Source of the DNA: Ophiodon elongatus
Taxonomy: Eukaryota; Chordata; Actinopteri; Perciformes; Hexagrammidae
Direction of reading: 5' to 3'
DNA: 64,000 nt
NCBI GenBank assembly: GCA_016806645.1
Contig: JACSYO010001818.1
Location: 3,378,001 to 3,442,000 of the forward strand
Every line of letters begins with the position of its first letter. Positions within the stretch are counted from its first letter, which is position 1. Made by a program: the position numbers and the translations under genes. Of the stretch, positions 50,251-60,959 are shown piece after piece. The notes under the pieces are model-generated. The model did not search any database, was not told the origin of the DNA, and saw only the letters and a program-made list of their open reading frames with translations.

Positions 50251-50582
50251 GTTAAAATGGGGTCTCTTTAGGGCCAACCATTGTGTTGCAAACACACTTT
50301 TATGAAGCGGTATGTGTTTAAGATAATGCTCTTTGTCACTGATGTGAAATGAAATATCACATTCCTTCCCTTCACTTTGGTTCTGACGTGACCGTGAAGA
50401 TTTACAGGCATGAAAGGAATGAAAGGAGCAGTTTTCTATGCACATTATAGTCACGCTGGAGTTATGCATTGCCACAAGAAATTTTACAACAGATGTTCAG
50501 TGTTTTCATTCTAAATTTCATTTCAATTTCTAAAAACATTCCGGATTAGTAGAATACTTTTGAAAGAGTTCAGCTAGCAGCC

Positions 50583-50700
50583 TGGCTCCAATGATTAGGG
50601 CTTCAGGTCTCAAATCATTTGTCCTTTATTCAGAAGGTTGGTGGTTCGATCCCCAGCTCTTAATGTTGCAAGTGTCCTAAAGCGAGACACTGAACACCAA
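50583..50700 (+). repeat. tRNA-derived SINE, fuller 5' end than the 12-kb copy
   Basis: TGGCTCCAATGATTAGGG is a degenerate A-box region and GGTTCGATCCC at 50643-50653 a perfect B-box, about 60 bases apart. Downstream GTCCTAAAGCGAGACACTGAACACCA matches the GACACTGAAC block of the copy at 11938-12136. The 3' part is cut off where it meets the next repeat at about 50699. Confidence 0.7.
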
Positions 50701-50813
50701 GTATTAGCATAAAAATATATCTAAAGTACCAAAATATATGCATTATGCAGAATTACCCAGTTCAGAATAATATATATTATATTATTGGATTATAAATTAA
50801 TGATGCATTAATG
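50699..50813 (-). repeat. internal fragment of family E (CAGTGGTGGAA element)
   Basis: AGTATTAGCATAAAAATATA, TCTAAAGTACCAAAATATATGCATTATGCAGAATTACCCAGTTC, AGAATAATATATATTATATTATTGGATTAT and TGATGCATTAATG match, from memory, the interior of the fish repeat whose ends are seen at 55687-56042. No terminal repeats are present here; the fragment abuts the SINE without a gap. Confidence 0.6.
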
Positions 50814-50944
50814 TTCTTAGTGCATGGCTGCATCCCCAATGTCCATTTATCTAATTACATTTTTAAATCATAGTAAAAGATAATTGTACAAGACTTTTTT
50901 TTAAGTATAAAATGCCTTGAATAATAAAATGTAGCTTTTCTCTT

Positions 50945-51023
50945 TTTATCTAATTAATAATTGATAACTAAAAGTAAAAGAGAGATAAATCAACTATTAA
51001 AATTGACTTTAGTTGCAGCCCTC
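50945..51023 (-). repeat. fish repeat end (..GTTGCAGCCCT)
   Basis: TCTAATTAATAATTGATAAC, TAAAAG, ATCAACTATTAAAATTGAC and TTTAGTTGCAGCCCTCAA resemble the end of a common fish repeat with the reverse pattern GGGCTGCAACTAACGATTATT. Degenerate. Confidence 0.42.
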
Positions 51024-51024
51024 A

Positions 51025-51141
51025 AGCTAATTAGTAAATGTTAGCATGCTAGCATGCTAGCATCACACTAAACTACGATGGTGAACATGGTCCACGTTAA
51101 ACCTGATAAATCGTCAGCATGTTAGCATGTTGATATTTAAC
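51025..51141 (+). repeat. family A dispersed repeat fragment
   Basis: AAGCTAATTAGTAAATGTTAGCATGCTAGCATGCTAGCATC, ACTAAACTACGATGGTGAACATGG, CCACGTTAAACCTGATAAATCGTCAGCATGTTAGCATGTTGATATTTAACAG. It is the reverse complement, block by block, of 25170-25290. A small triplication of TAGCATGC occurs inside. Confidence 0.72.
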
Positions 51142-52660
51142 AGTGCTTCTCGGGTGGCTGTGACGTGTTTGTAATTATTAAACCCGTATTGGTTTTTCAA
51201 AACAGTTTTTGGAACCCTTCATCCAGTAAACGATCACTTACATAACCGTTTTAACGCAAATGCTCCGTTTGTGTGTGCAATTCAACTCTAAAGGGAATTC
51301 TTAATTATCCTAGTTGCTCTTCTCTCCTCTCTCCTTGGCATAAAGTCGCAATTTATATGAGCTTATTCAGACTTTCCCTGTGCTATCCTGACACTGAGTA
51401 TTGTGAATATTACACAAACTAACAGTGGGAGAGTAACCAAAGTGATACCTAAAGAATACGAGGCATTGCTAGAACTTTGAATTATAGCCTCTCGCTACAG
51501 TTCTGTCAGCTCCCGTTTGACAACCACTTTGAAGTGGAAAAGTCTTTGGTTTGCAGCACATACCAGTTCAGACTTAATTGTAAGGACCCAAACGAAACGC
51601 ATTTCTGAATCATTTTTATGTGCGAGCTGGCATTTCCGGTGAACCAAATGGGACGAAAAGAATGTGTCTGGTACATTGGTTTACTAATTAATCTGTAATG
51701 GGACTTATATTTGCTGCAAATAACTGTATTCAGACACACTATTTGCTGCAAATGACAGTGCTGGGTGTTTTCCACAAAATCAGAGTGAACAAAAGAAAGG
51801 CCGTTACAGACACATCACTGGGTCCCTCTCATCTAATACAGTCATTCATCAAACCGGGTAATATGATACTCACTCATTTGCATATTTGATGCTAATGTTG
51901 TGTTTGTTTACGGTAATGAGCACTTGTAATTGGATTTTAATTCATTACACAAGAAATAGGCGATCGGTGGAAAAGATTTCTGCTGTATTTATGTCAGTGA
52001 AGGCATCAATCTTAATGCCGGTGTATTTCTTGTGGTGAAAGGTGTCTCTTGTTTCCAGCGTGGCCCCGAACTAATCCGATTTCAGCAAATGCAACACCTC
52101 CTTAAAGAGCTGTTTAGGGGTTGTCTGTGGCTCAGTTCAATCAAATTAAATTGTTCAGCTCTCAGTTTAAGTATCTCCCACTTTGTGTTGCAACTCATGC
52201 ATCATTTGTATGTACAATGAATCCTCTCTGCCGCTAAATCGATGTAGCCACACAGCTTCCAGCGGCTGTTAGATGAATATCTCTCACTCCTCCCCTCCAC
52301 TCCACAGCGCCGCTGGAGAGTTTCAGCAACATCAATGGAAGACAGCCAGGAGAGCCGCATTGTGCCATGTAAATTAAAACCATTGTCTGCGGCTCCTTTA
52401 GTCACAAAAGAAAATTGTATTTGGACGTACTGGAACAATCTAGACTGAGATAACCAAAAATTAGTTGCCAGTTATGTTCAGAACACTTGTCACAGTCTCG
52501 TATTTGAGAGACGGAATAAGTGGATTCTCATTTGAATATTAATTATGTGATCCACATTTTAAAAGCAAACAACACAGAAATGAATCACTAGTCTGACAGT
52601 GCAGTCACTCTATTCATTTCTTCTACCTTTATTTATTCAGATTGGACCAACGGAAGTTTT
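51142..52660. other. gene-free DNA with a candidate enhancer cluster
   Basis: No supported gene; frames are below 90 codons. The section 51870-51950 is listed separately. Confidence 0.5.
51870..51950. promoter_or_regulatory. cluster of POU, FOX and homeodomain-type motifs
   Basis: Within about 80 bases lie a POU octamer ATTTGCAT (51876-51883), a forkhead core TGTTTAC (51905-51911), TAATGAG (51914), TAATTG (51927-51932) and TTTTAATTCATTA. Dense motif packing in AT-rich, repeat-free DNA is typical of conserved developmental enhancers; conservation cannot be tested here. Confidence 0.28.
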
Positions 52661-53030
52661 AAAAGGAATAGTCTGATATTTCTGGAAGGGAATTCGTTCA
52701 ATTTCTTGTCGAGACTTAGATGAGAAGATACCACTCTCGTAACAATATGAAGCTGGAGCCAGCAGTTGGTTAGCTTAGCTTAGCATAAAGACTGAAATCA
52801 GATAACATCCACCTGTACCAGCACCTCTAAAGCTCACTTTACTTTCTCTTGGTTGCTTAATCGTCACAAAACCAAAGTGTAAAAATGTCAAGTTGTGGTT
52901 TTACAGGGGTTATGTTTTTTATGACTTAGCCAGGAGCAGTTACCAGTCTTTAGTCTTGGCTGGCTTCATATGTAACAGAAATATATGAGCGGTATCAATC
53001 TTCTCATCTGACATATTTTCCAAAACATCA
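52661..53030. repeat. family B fold-back repeat, both ends present
   Basis: The left end AAAAGGAATAGTCTGATATTTC, then TTAGATGAGAAGATACCACTC, ATATGAAGCTGGAGCCAGCAG, GGTTAGCTTAGCTTAGCATA, AAGACTG, ACCAGCACCTCTAAAGCTCAC and AAAATGTCAAGTTGTGGTTTT. The right end CTGGCTTCATATGTAACAG, GCGGTATCAATCTTCTCATCTG and TTTTCCAAAACATCAAGC is the inverted counterpart of the left terminus. The inverted ends flank a unique middle, unlike the nearly full palindrome at 5245-5741. Confidence 0.82.
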
Positions 53031-54757
53031 AGCTATTGCTGTAAATAAATATATCTTGCTGCGCAGATTACAAAATATTGCACTAGTTATAATGTCTGCA
53101 CTAGTAAACCATTACTTTAGTCATTGCTATTTTTACTATTATCATTTTTTCACAACTAGTTTTTCTTTGATAATGGATAAATGGACAATGGATTGATAAA
53201 AGCTTTTCTAGAAGTGTGAGTCAGCATGAATAGTAAATGAGTTTCTTTGGTACCCTTTGTCAGTTTTCCTGGCATTTAACCTCTTGTGATCAATTACTGG
53301 ACATTTCTACATAATTCTTTTGAAAAGTCAAACCCCAAAAGTAGCGCCTGAATAATCTTCAGATGTATGAACACCAGTTGCCTGCAGCTACGGAAAATTT
53401 GTGCCTGAAACATTTTTATTGTTGCCTGACAAGACGTCAATATCTATTAACTTTACATTGTTGCAATCATCAACTGGACTATTGGAGTCGACAGCTACAG
53501 CTGACATAATAATTTGATTGAAAGTCTTTATTGAATGCTTACCTTATGCACAGTCCCTGTGTGAGCTTTGTTGGGACAATTTCTCTTTACTATACATGTG
53601 AATTTGTGGTCTGATTCATGATTTAAAACGCTGAATACTCCAATCAGACAGCAATATCACCCAAAAAAAAACAATGTACTTCAATCCTCAATTCTGGCCC
53701 CATCAAAGTCACCTTTCAAATCATATATCCTTATTCTTTTTTTCAGTTTCATTATGTTTAATTAAGTACCAGAAAATAATATTTGTTCTGGCTTTAAGAG
53801 AAAGTCAATATTGCAGTGCAGGTTAAATTTTCTCAAAGCACAAATGTCAAGGCTAAAATCCAGCAGCATACCCCTTTAAAACACCTCTAAATCTTGTTTC
53901 CTTGTGGGAATCATCTTATTTAGAAAACCTCTCCACCTCGCATGGATCAGATTATATCGCCTGAAGGCTTTCACACAAAAGATAGGCAATGCTTTTGCCG
54001 CCTTTTTCCAGAGAACACAATGGTCTGAACTTCCATCCTCTTAACAAGAGTGAGCCGAGGCTCCAAGTGCAATATCAAACCGGCAGCTCGCACACCAGGC
54101 TCCCGTTGCCATGGCGATAATGGTAGAATCTACCGTCTCTCCTTCGCCATGTTGGTAATTTGGTTATTTAAGCGTGAGAGATAGACCTTGTCAGTGATAC
54201 AGCCAAGCTGCAGAGACCACAATGAAACGGAATTAAATTCTAACGATAAATGTGTTCACTCACTATATTCAGAGTGATTGAAAGATACAGAGAGAGTGAG
54301 GAGGTGTAAATGGAGGGGCTTGGAAATAACACATTTTAAAGTCCATAAATCACCATATCTTCTCATTATCTATGCCCATGCCACAGTCATTGCACGCACA
54401 AAACCCACACCTTATTACCTCAAACATTTACAGTTGCTATTGGAAGTATTGGAAATTGTCGGTTCACAATATTCTTAAAGTAATTTCAACATTTTCAAAG
54501 TCATTGACACCATTGGAAGTCCTGTATTGACATACTTTCATTGAGCACAGACCATAGAAATAGCATAATAACAGGACTGAGGGTACCATATATTTATGAT
54601 CTCGAGAGTCCTATTTTTTTAAAACATCTCCAAATACCCTGGTACATGTTTTCATGAGTATATACAGTGTTTTCCATACAACGATTTATTTGTGGCACCA
54701 CAATATCAACATTGACCGCCACATATTGATTTTTTTTTTTTTTGGGCAGATGCTATT
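53031..54757. other. gene-free DNA
   Basis: No supported gene. A weaker X-box-like motif GTTGCCATGGCGAT lies at 54105-54118. A T14 run at 54730-54743 precedes the periodic array. No recognised repeat copy. Confidence 0.5.
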
Positions 54758-54760
54758 AGA

Positions 54761-54893
54761 ACCCAGGTGCCAGAAGCCAACAATATGATTTGCACCCAGG
54801 TGGAATAGCAAATGTGGCAATTTACACCCAGGTGTGTATAGCATGGCAGAGACAAGCACCCAGATACCAGCAACACTATTATGGGTAGAAGCC
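54761..54893. repeat. degenerate ~32-base periodic array (ACCCAGGTG)
   Basis: ACCCAGGTGC, ACCCAGGTGG, ACCCAGGTGT and ACCCAGATAC start at 54761, 54794, 54826 and 54858, spacings 33, 32 and 32 bases. The 23 or so bases between are only loosely alike (GCAA/GGCA/CCAGCAA fragments recur). Two further related pieces, CCGGGTGTAAATAG near 55051 and CACCCGGGTGCAAATTG near 55097, lie downstream outside the regular spacing. This is an old minisatellite, not a CRISPR array. Confidence 0.6.
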
Positions 54894-55686
54894 TCGAGTT
54901 TGACCCATTCTTCCACCACAACCTACTCCCTACACATACTTTGTCGCTCTTTACAGAACTACTACTACTACTATAACTATTACTACTCCTAAATAAAAGC
55001 CTTTACGGCTGGCTAACTATTGCTAAATTAAGTAGCTTCAACTCAACTTGGCCGGGTGTAAATAGCCGGATAACTGCCATATATGACTATTCTCACCCGG
55101 GTGCAAATTGTCACTCTTTTTTTTTCCTTTTCAAACTTTATCGTATTGTAGAGCTTCACACAACGTATCGATTCGCTCGTCCCCCGCGTCCAAGCCAGAT
55201 TCATGTGTCTTGCTCGCCACCTGCTGAATAAAAAGAAGGGGGGGTTAAGTTTGCTTCAGCCAAGGGTCGATAAAAATTGCGCTGACCTTTAAAATTTCTC
55301 GGTCAATTAAGTACGTACTGAAGATTTTATTGCTTCATTTGGCTACATTTACCATCAACACTGATTGGACACGCAAATAAAAAGGTGGTGAATTTTCCCC
55401 TTAACATTTAAACAGCACTAGGCACTATACTGCATGGGGGGGGGGAAGTCCCAGTAGAGCGCCATACAGTATGCTCGGAAAACAAGGAATGCTCATAAAT
55501 GTTCAATCAGCAAACACAAAAGTTCAATTTAAAATAAATCCAGCTGCACCGGAGCTGTGTCTTTCTTACTGAACATGTGCAGATACATGCTCTCTGAGGG
55601 AAATGTATGGTTGGTCTGAACATTAGCAAGAAAGGTCAGCACATTGTTCTACTTAGCTTATAGCCTCAAGTCTTTGTCAGGAGCAG
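54894..55686. other. gene-free DNA with ACT/TAC triplets and a G10 run
   Basis: An imperfect (ACT)n run lies at 54958-54988. A G10 run lies at 55436-55445. A locally CpG-rich patch, CGTATCGATTCGCTCGTCCCCCGCGTCC, lies at about 55164-55192, just before the CTCF-like site. No gene supported. Confidence 0.5.
55215..55227 (-). promoter_or_regulatory. CTCF-like core motif
   Basis: The minus strand reads TCAGCAGGTGGCG, matching the vertebrate CTCF core CCASYAGRKGGCR at 12 of 13 positions (the first base differs). CTCF sites act as insulators and loop anchors; one motif of this quality can also occur by chance. Confidence 0.35.
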
Positions 55687-56042
55687 CAGTGGAGGAAGTA
55701 TTTATATTCTGTACTTGAGTTAAAATAGTACAAATACTAAAAGTAAAAGTAAAAGCCCTGTACTGAAGTACAAAATATACTTGAAGTATAAAGTGAAAGC
55801 GGTCGATACATATAAATGTACCCTATGAGTAAAACACCAGTAAGATTTGAGTAATTATTTCATGGAAATGTGTCAATGACTTTGTAAACTCTAATTAAAA
55901 CACAAACACGTTCCCTATAATTTGTATATTTATTTATTTATTTAGAAGTAAGAAAAGGCATGTTCAAGTAAAATCCAAATACCTCAAATTTGTACTTGTG
56001 TACAGTACTAAAGTAAATGTACTTTGTTACTTTCCACCACTG
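55687..56042 (-). repeat. family E: TIR element with CAGTGGTGGAA-type ends
   Basis: The left end CAGTGGAGGAAGTA and the reverse complement of the right end, CAGTGGTGGAAAGTA, form terminal inverted repeats with one mismatch and one indel. Subterminal sequence is rich in GTAC, GTAAAAGTA and AGTACTG-type words on both sides. The pattern is that of a fish non-autonomous DNA element I recall; at about 356 bases this copy lacks the interior seen at 50699-50813. Target-site duplications are not evident. Confidence 0.78.
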
Positions 56043-58375
56043 AGATGCTTGGAAGATAAATATGTGTGTGACTTCAACAAGCCAGATATGTTGCACAATT
56101 CAAACGGAAGCAATTTCACAGTGACATGCTCTCATAGTGATCACAGTCATTTTAGTGCAGATTTGAACATACTATGTATGATTTATGTAAAGCAAAAGGA
56201 AAATACAGTAATCAATCAAAACTGTGCTACCAATAAATTCTTCATATTTCATAGTCTTAAATTGATAAAATCACCCTTTTTAAGCCAACAACCATTTCTG
56301 TAAAGCTCTTGCCAACGACGAGGCCCATTAATCTCCTTTCTCCTTTCAAAAAAACCTCACGAATGATTCAAATATAAACTGACTGCAAATCTGACAGTCA
56401 ATATTCAGACATGTAGCTGTTTGTACAGTATTGTGGTTAGCAGCCTGGAGGGCATTTCCTATCCTTAAAATTTTAATTCTAATAAAACAGAATGACAGAA
56501 ATGGACTGTTGTCATTACAGAAAGCTGCAACAAATTCTGTGAGGTAATTCCATTAAAAGAGATAGCACCCCATTACTGATATCATGGATCAAAAGCTATG
56601 AATAAATTATTTATTTATGATTTCTATCTTCAGAGACTGCACTCTCACAATGGCCTGTGAGGAGGCTTGAAGATCAAGCACACATGAAACTGGGCCCCCT
56701 GCTGTATACTGTACCGGCTCCCTGGGTACACTTGAATCATCAGGCCTGATAAAGACAGCACTGCATTGGGCCTCATCGGAATTTAAAAAACCACCAGCTC
56801 CATGACCATAAACAAGGAATGTTCTACTTTTAGAGGTGGCAGTGGAGGCATCGCCTGAGCTATTACTCCGGGGTCCACCACTAACTGGCCAGCAGTCCTG
56901 TCTCTCCTCAATTATGTTCACGTCGCGCTCCCAGTTGGGAGTTAGCAATGAGCATTTCACTCCACGAAGCTTTACAATACTCCACTTGCATACATTATCA
57001 CAGCATTGTTACTTCAAAAGTTTGGGTGCGAGCATGTAGAATAGAAATGCTTCACAGAAAAAACGCTGCACTTTTGATACAAGGTGTAACATTGTGATAG
57101 CAAAGAGAGAGGCGAACAAAGATACGGCAAACGTGACAATCTCCATACGCAGCTGCCACCTCGACTGCGTGGGATTAATGAGAAATAAATAAATAAAGTC
57201 GGTGTTTCGCTTGCAACCTCACCCCGAGGGACGTTATCAGTGTGACAGGCCTGGCTTCAGCTCTGAAATGTCAGACATGCAGACACCGTGGTCCATTCTT
57301 AATGATTTGAGACACCAATCAGGTTTGCACAGTACCTGCCAACTTCATATTCTTCCTCAGAAAACGCATAATGGGCAGAGAGCAGATCGTTGCTCGCGGA
57401 GGATAAAAGGAGATGGAGTGCTAGTTTCGGAGCGGACATGAAATATCGAAGAGATTGCCACCATCTCGGAGATACTCTCAGAGCAAAGAGCTGCGGAAGC
57501 AAAGACCATTTTCTGGTCTGCCTCTCCTCTGACATGATCTACTTTTACAGCCAATCCTTTGTGGTTTTGAATGTATAAACAGATACAATGATGTACGACT
57601 GCTATTTTGGGCAGTGTGTGGCACGCATAGGACGACGTGCCATCGTCGGTAATGAGGGCCGTCAGAAATTGACTGGAACTGGTGGATGAAACACGGGTTT
57701 CCGAGAGCTTTAATCATTCTATTTTGTCAAGATTGAGGTGCATCCTGCCTCTCTTCCTCCTGCCCGCTCCATGGCTCGCCTCTAATTCAGGCCCACTGGA
57801 GGATGTGCTCTTGGTCGCTATTTCCGACACACTACGCAGAGCGACCGTGGCGAGCCTCTCTGGTTGAGAACCAGCTGGGTGACATTTTCTCAGAGTGCCG
57901 TCAAAGAGGAGGAATGGCCAAATTGGAGCCTTAAATCTTAAATTGCTCGGACGACATGTTCTTCACTCTCACCCACATGATAATGTATGCTCCCAGAGGA
58001 TGTGTCGAGTGGTGAGAGTGGCTGGAGATGTAATGTGTCTGTGTCAAATTGGGTGGCAGGGTGACCTAGTGATCAAACGTATGAATCAGTAAACCAAAAA
58101 AAAAAAAGGCGCCCTGCAAGCAAAATTTCAAGATTGGTACCTTTCTTGACTTCCAAATTGTCCTTTAAATACAGGGCGTAACACTAGTTATGAAAGTTGT
58201 TAAAGGGGTACTCACCATTTAGTATATCCCTTCCATAAATATGGGGGGACTGACAAGAGCCGGATTAAAAGAAAAATGTTTGAGGCAGAGACATCCTGAC
58301 TTTGAGTCCCTAGTTTGGGTCTCGAAAAATGCTGGATAGCCTACTTTACTAATGGAACTTGGACGGTGACTGGTT
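56043..58375. other. gene-free DNA
   Basis: Frames up to 117 codons. The 117-codon minus-strand frame at 56607-56960 has even composition without low-complexity strings, but no domain or splice borders I can name. Around 57300-57580 four overlapping 60-79 codon frames on both strands shadow each other. A12 at 58097-58108. Confidence 0.45.
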
Positions 58376-58600
58376 CAAGGAATAGTTCGACATTTTGGGA
58401 AACACAACAAGTTGTGTTCTTGCCGAGAGTTCAATAAGAAGCTTGATACCACTCTTACGTTTGTTGAGTGAACATGAAGCTTAGCTCAGCACAAAGACTG
58501 TAAACATGGGGGAAACAGCTGGCCTGGCTCTTTCTGCCTACCAGCAGCCCTAAAACTCACTAATCAACATGTTACATCTTCTTTGTTTCATCCACACATT
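58376..58600 (+). repeat. family B dispersed repeat, one arm
   Basis: CAAGGAATAGTTCGACATTT, TGGGAAACACAACAAGTTGTG, TTCTTGCCGAGAGTTCAATAAGAAGCTTGATACCACTC, AACATGAAGCTTAGCTCAGC, ACAAAGACTGTAAACATGGGG, AAACAGCTGGCCTGGCTCT and CTAAAACTCACTAATCAACATGTTA follow the family order closely, with the best-preserved left terminus in the window. The GGAGCCAGCAGCCGGTTAGC part is deleted. Confidence 0.83.
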
Positions 58601-59018
58601 GGTTTTTACTGGCAGGTTTGTGTCATACTTGAATTGGGCACATGCAGTTGCCTCCTTGGGTCTCCATTACTTGGTAGATTGACTACACCCAGACATTAAA
58701 TAGACTTTTTCTTGAATCCCCTCATCTTTCAAAACTACACAGCCCCCGGTTTACAATGTTAAGGCCGAGCTAACCCTGATGACATTTGCTTCAAACGTTG
58801 AAGAGAACCCTCCTGGGTTACAGAAGACATAACGGTTCTCACAGTCATGATGAGTTAATTCATCTTCATGAAAAAAAATCAATGGAGTTCCCATTTAGTG
58901 TTTTTCCCAATGTTACAGGTGTGAGACTGACTTATGTTTTCAATTGGGATCATTTGAGAAACAAACAAAACGCTGACATCTTTCAGCTTGAAGTCAAATC
59001 ATTCAATTACTATATACA

Positions 59019-59019
<1 letters not shown>
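58601..59019. other. gene-free DNA
   Basis: Unique-looking sequence; AAGGCCGAGCTAACCCTGAT at about 58761 could belong to another fish repeat, but I cannot confirm it. Confidence 0.4.

Positions 59020-59070
<51 letters not shown>
59020..59070. repeat. (TA)n microsatellite
   Basis: About 25 uninterrupted TA units, preceded by a short TATATACAG. Long TA arrays of this kind can extrude as cruciforms. The Tyr-Ile strings in overlapping frames are artefacts. Confidence 0.95.
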
Positions 59071-59073
<3 letters not shown>

Positions 59074-60881
59074 GATAATCTTCATATGTGTTTTCTTCAT
59101 ATATGTTAAAAAATGTCAGAATGGCGCTTTTTTTTTTAAAACAAAAGAGACTCCTTTTTGGCTAAGATCCCCCTGCTGAAGTGTTCTTTCAGGCATTCAA
59201 TTCCCTGGTCGATCCAGGGCTTCTGGTATATAGTTGACCATCATATCTGTTCTCCCTGGAGGACAAAATGTCTGACTTTCACTGCAGCAAAGAGTTTATC
59301 TGACATGGCATATTCAGCTCAACTGACTCAGCTGTTTTAAATACAGCTTTACCCATCAGGACATTTATCCTTATTGATGTCATGATGCTACATGTGTAAG
59401 ATTGACATTCAGATATTCTTACATTTCCCTGTTATTATGCGAGAGAAATCCACGTCTCGTTTCAAGCTAACCGCTCAGGAGAAATATATATATATATTTA
59501 GATAAAGCAAGCAATATCTGAAGCTTTGAACATACGATATAAATAAACAGGATATTTTTGGAAGCCCTTCTCCTCACATCATCCTTTCAGGTGCCCTCAA
59601 ACAAGAAATACCTGTGAAAGTCAAAGGTACTCTATGACAGAAGTACAAGGTGCAATGTTCAATGAGGAAGACGGCAAATGTCAGACGTTTGTTTGGGAGG
59701 AAAGTAGCAGAACATCAGTGCTCTTTTGCTGCTTTTTTCGCTGCAGTATTTTTGTGCTGGTACTGAGGGAGCACCGTGGTACTACTGGGATCAAATGAAG
59801 CCACTTTTTTGGCGTGCATGGAGAACGGCGTATTAGTGACACTTTGTGATCACACACACCTGAGATGCAAAAGACATGAGAGCCCTCGACGTTCTTGCCA
59901 ACTTTTTCCCCCCTCAAGTGTATTTTCTACATGAGGAGCCATTTCAAGTGTTTATCCCCAAACAAAAGACAAAAGTTTGAATTGTGAAGAAATGCATAAT
60001 GCATAAGTCTGCCACAACAGTGCTGCTATTTTATCTTTAGAAATGAGAGCCTCAGCTGCAGTGCATCTTATCTGGTCATTGAAGCTGTAATCTTGATCCA
60101 GTATCACATTTTAAACCGTCGCTACATCGTGACGGTCTCTTAATTGGCTTCAAAAGGTGCTCAGTGGTCTTTGTAACATTATTTAAATGGTTTAATACCG
60201 ACATGCTTGTTTACATGCCGTCAATTAGATGCCACGAATGAGAAGGCAGGACTTGTCGCTGTAACCGGGGTCTTCTCACTAATCACTGATCGTCCCAAGA
60301 GACATTTGTTCAAATTACCGGTGACTCTGAAGAGCGGGGACAGCGAGAGAAATGTGGGAGCCTTCTCTCTAACGCACAACCTTATGCACCTGCAAACTGT
60401 ACTTTTCTGCAGATAGCGGTTTCTTTCTGGAGAATATGTAAATGTGTGTATTCACACCCAAAAAAAAAAAACACAACCTGAGATATCACATGTCATCTGC
60501 CTTAGGTGTGTGTATTAAATTCTGCCTGCGTCTATCAGCAGACGGGAACATCTTCCCCTTGCAGTATGCAAGCCTGGAAATGGGCATTTCAAACGCCGTG
60601 TTTGTTGTGAATGTGACACACACCGCAATAAACATGGGAAGGTAAATACTTTCCAAGTGCAAAAAAAAGGGAATATCTGTAAAAAGCTATTGTTTTTCTT
60701 TTCCGGCTCACTCTGACCTCGCTAGTTATAATTTCTGTTGCTGCCTGAATGCGGTCGTCATCATGTACTCAGGCAACTCAGCCTCTAATATACACTACAG
60801 TTGACCAGCTGGCCGCAAGATTGTTAAACTCATTTTTTTTGGCCAACTAAGACTGTGCTTCACTCTAATCCGCCTGGCCCT

Positions 60882-60882
<1 letters not shown>
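59071..60882. other. gene-free DNA
   Basis: No supported gene. A short second TA run is at 59484-59499, A11 at 60461-60471. Frames are below 80 codons. Confidence 0.5.

Positions 60883-60957
<75 letters not shown>
60883..60957. repeat. (GT)n microsatellite, longest pure dinucleotide tract in the window
   Basis: About 37 uninterrupted GT units over 75 bases. Alternating purine-pyrimidine, so Z-DNA-capable. Cys-Val and His-Thr frames over it are artefacts. Confidence 0.96.

Positions 60958-60959
<2 letters not shown>

Noticed and set aside
54761..54893. CRISPR-like array
   Set aside because: The conserved boxes are only 9 bases and the last is degenerate. Interiors are partly related to one another, there are no cas genes, and the genome is clearly a vertebrate one.
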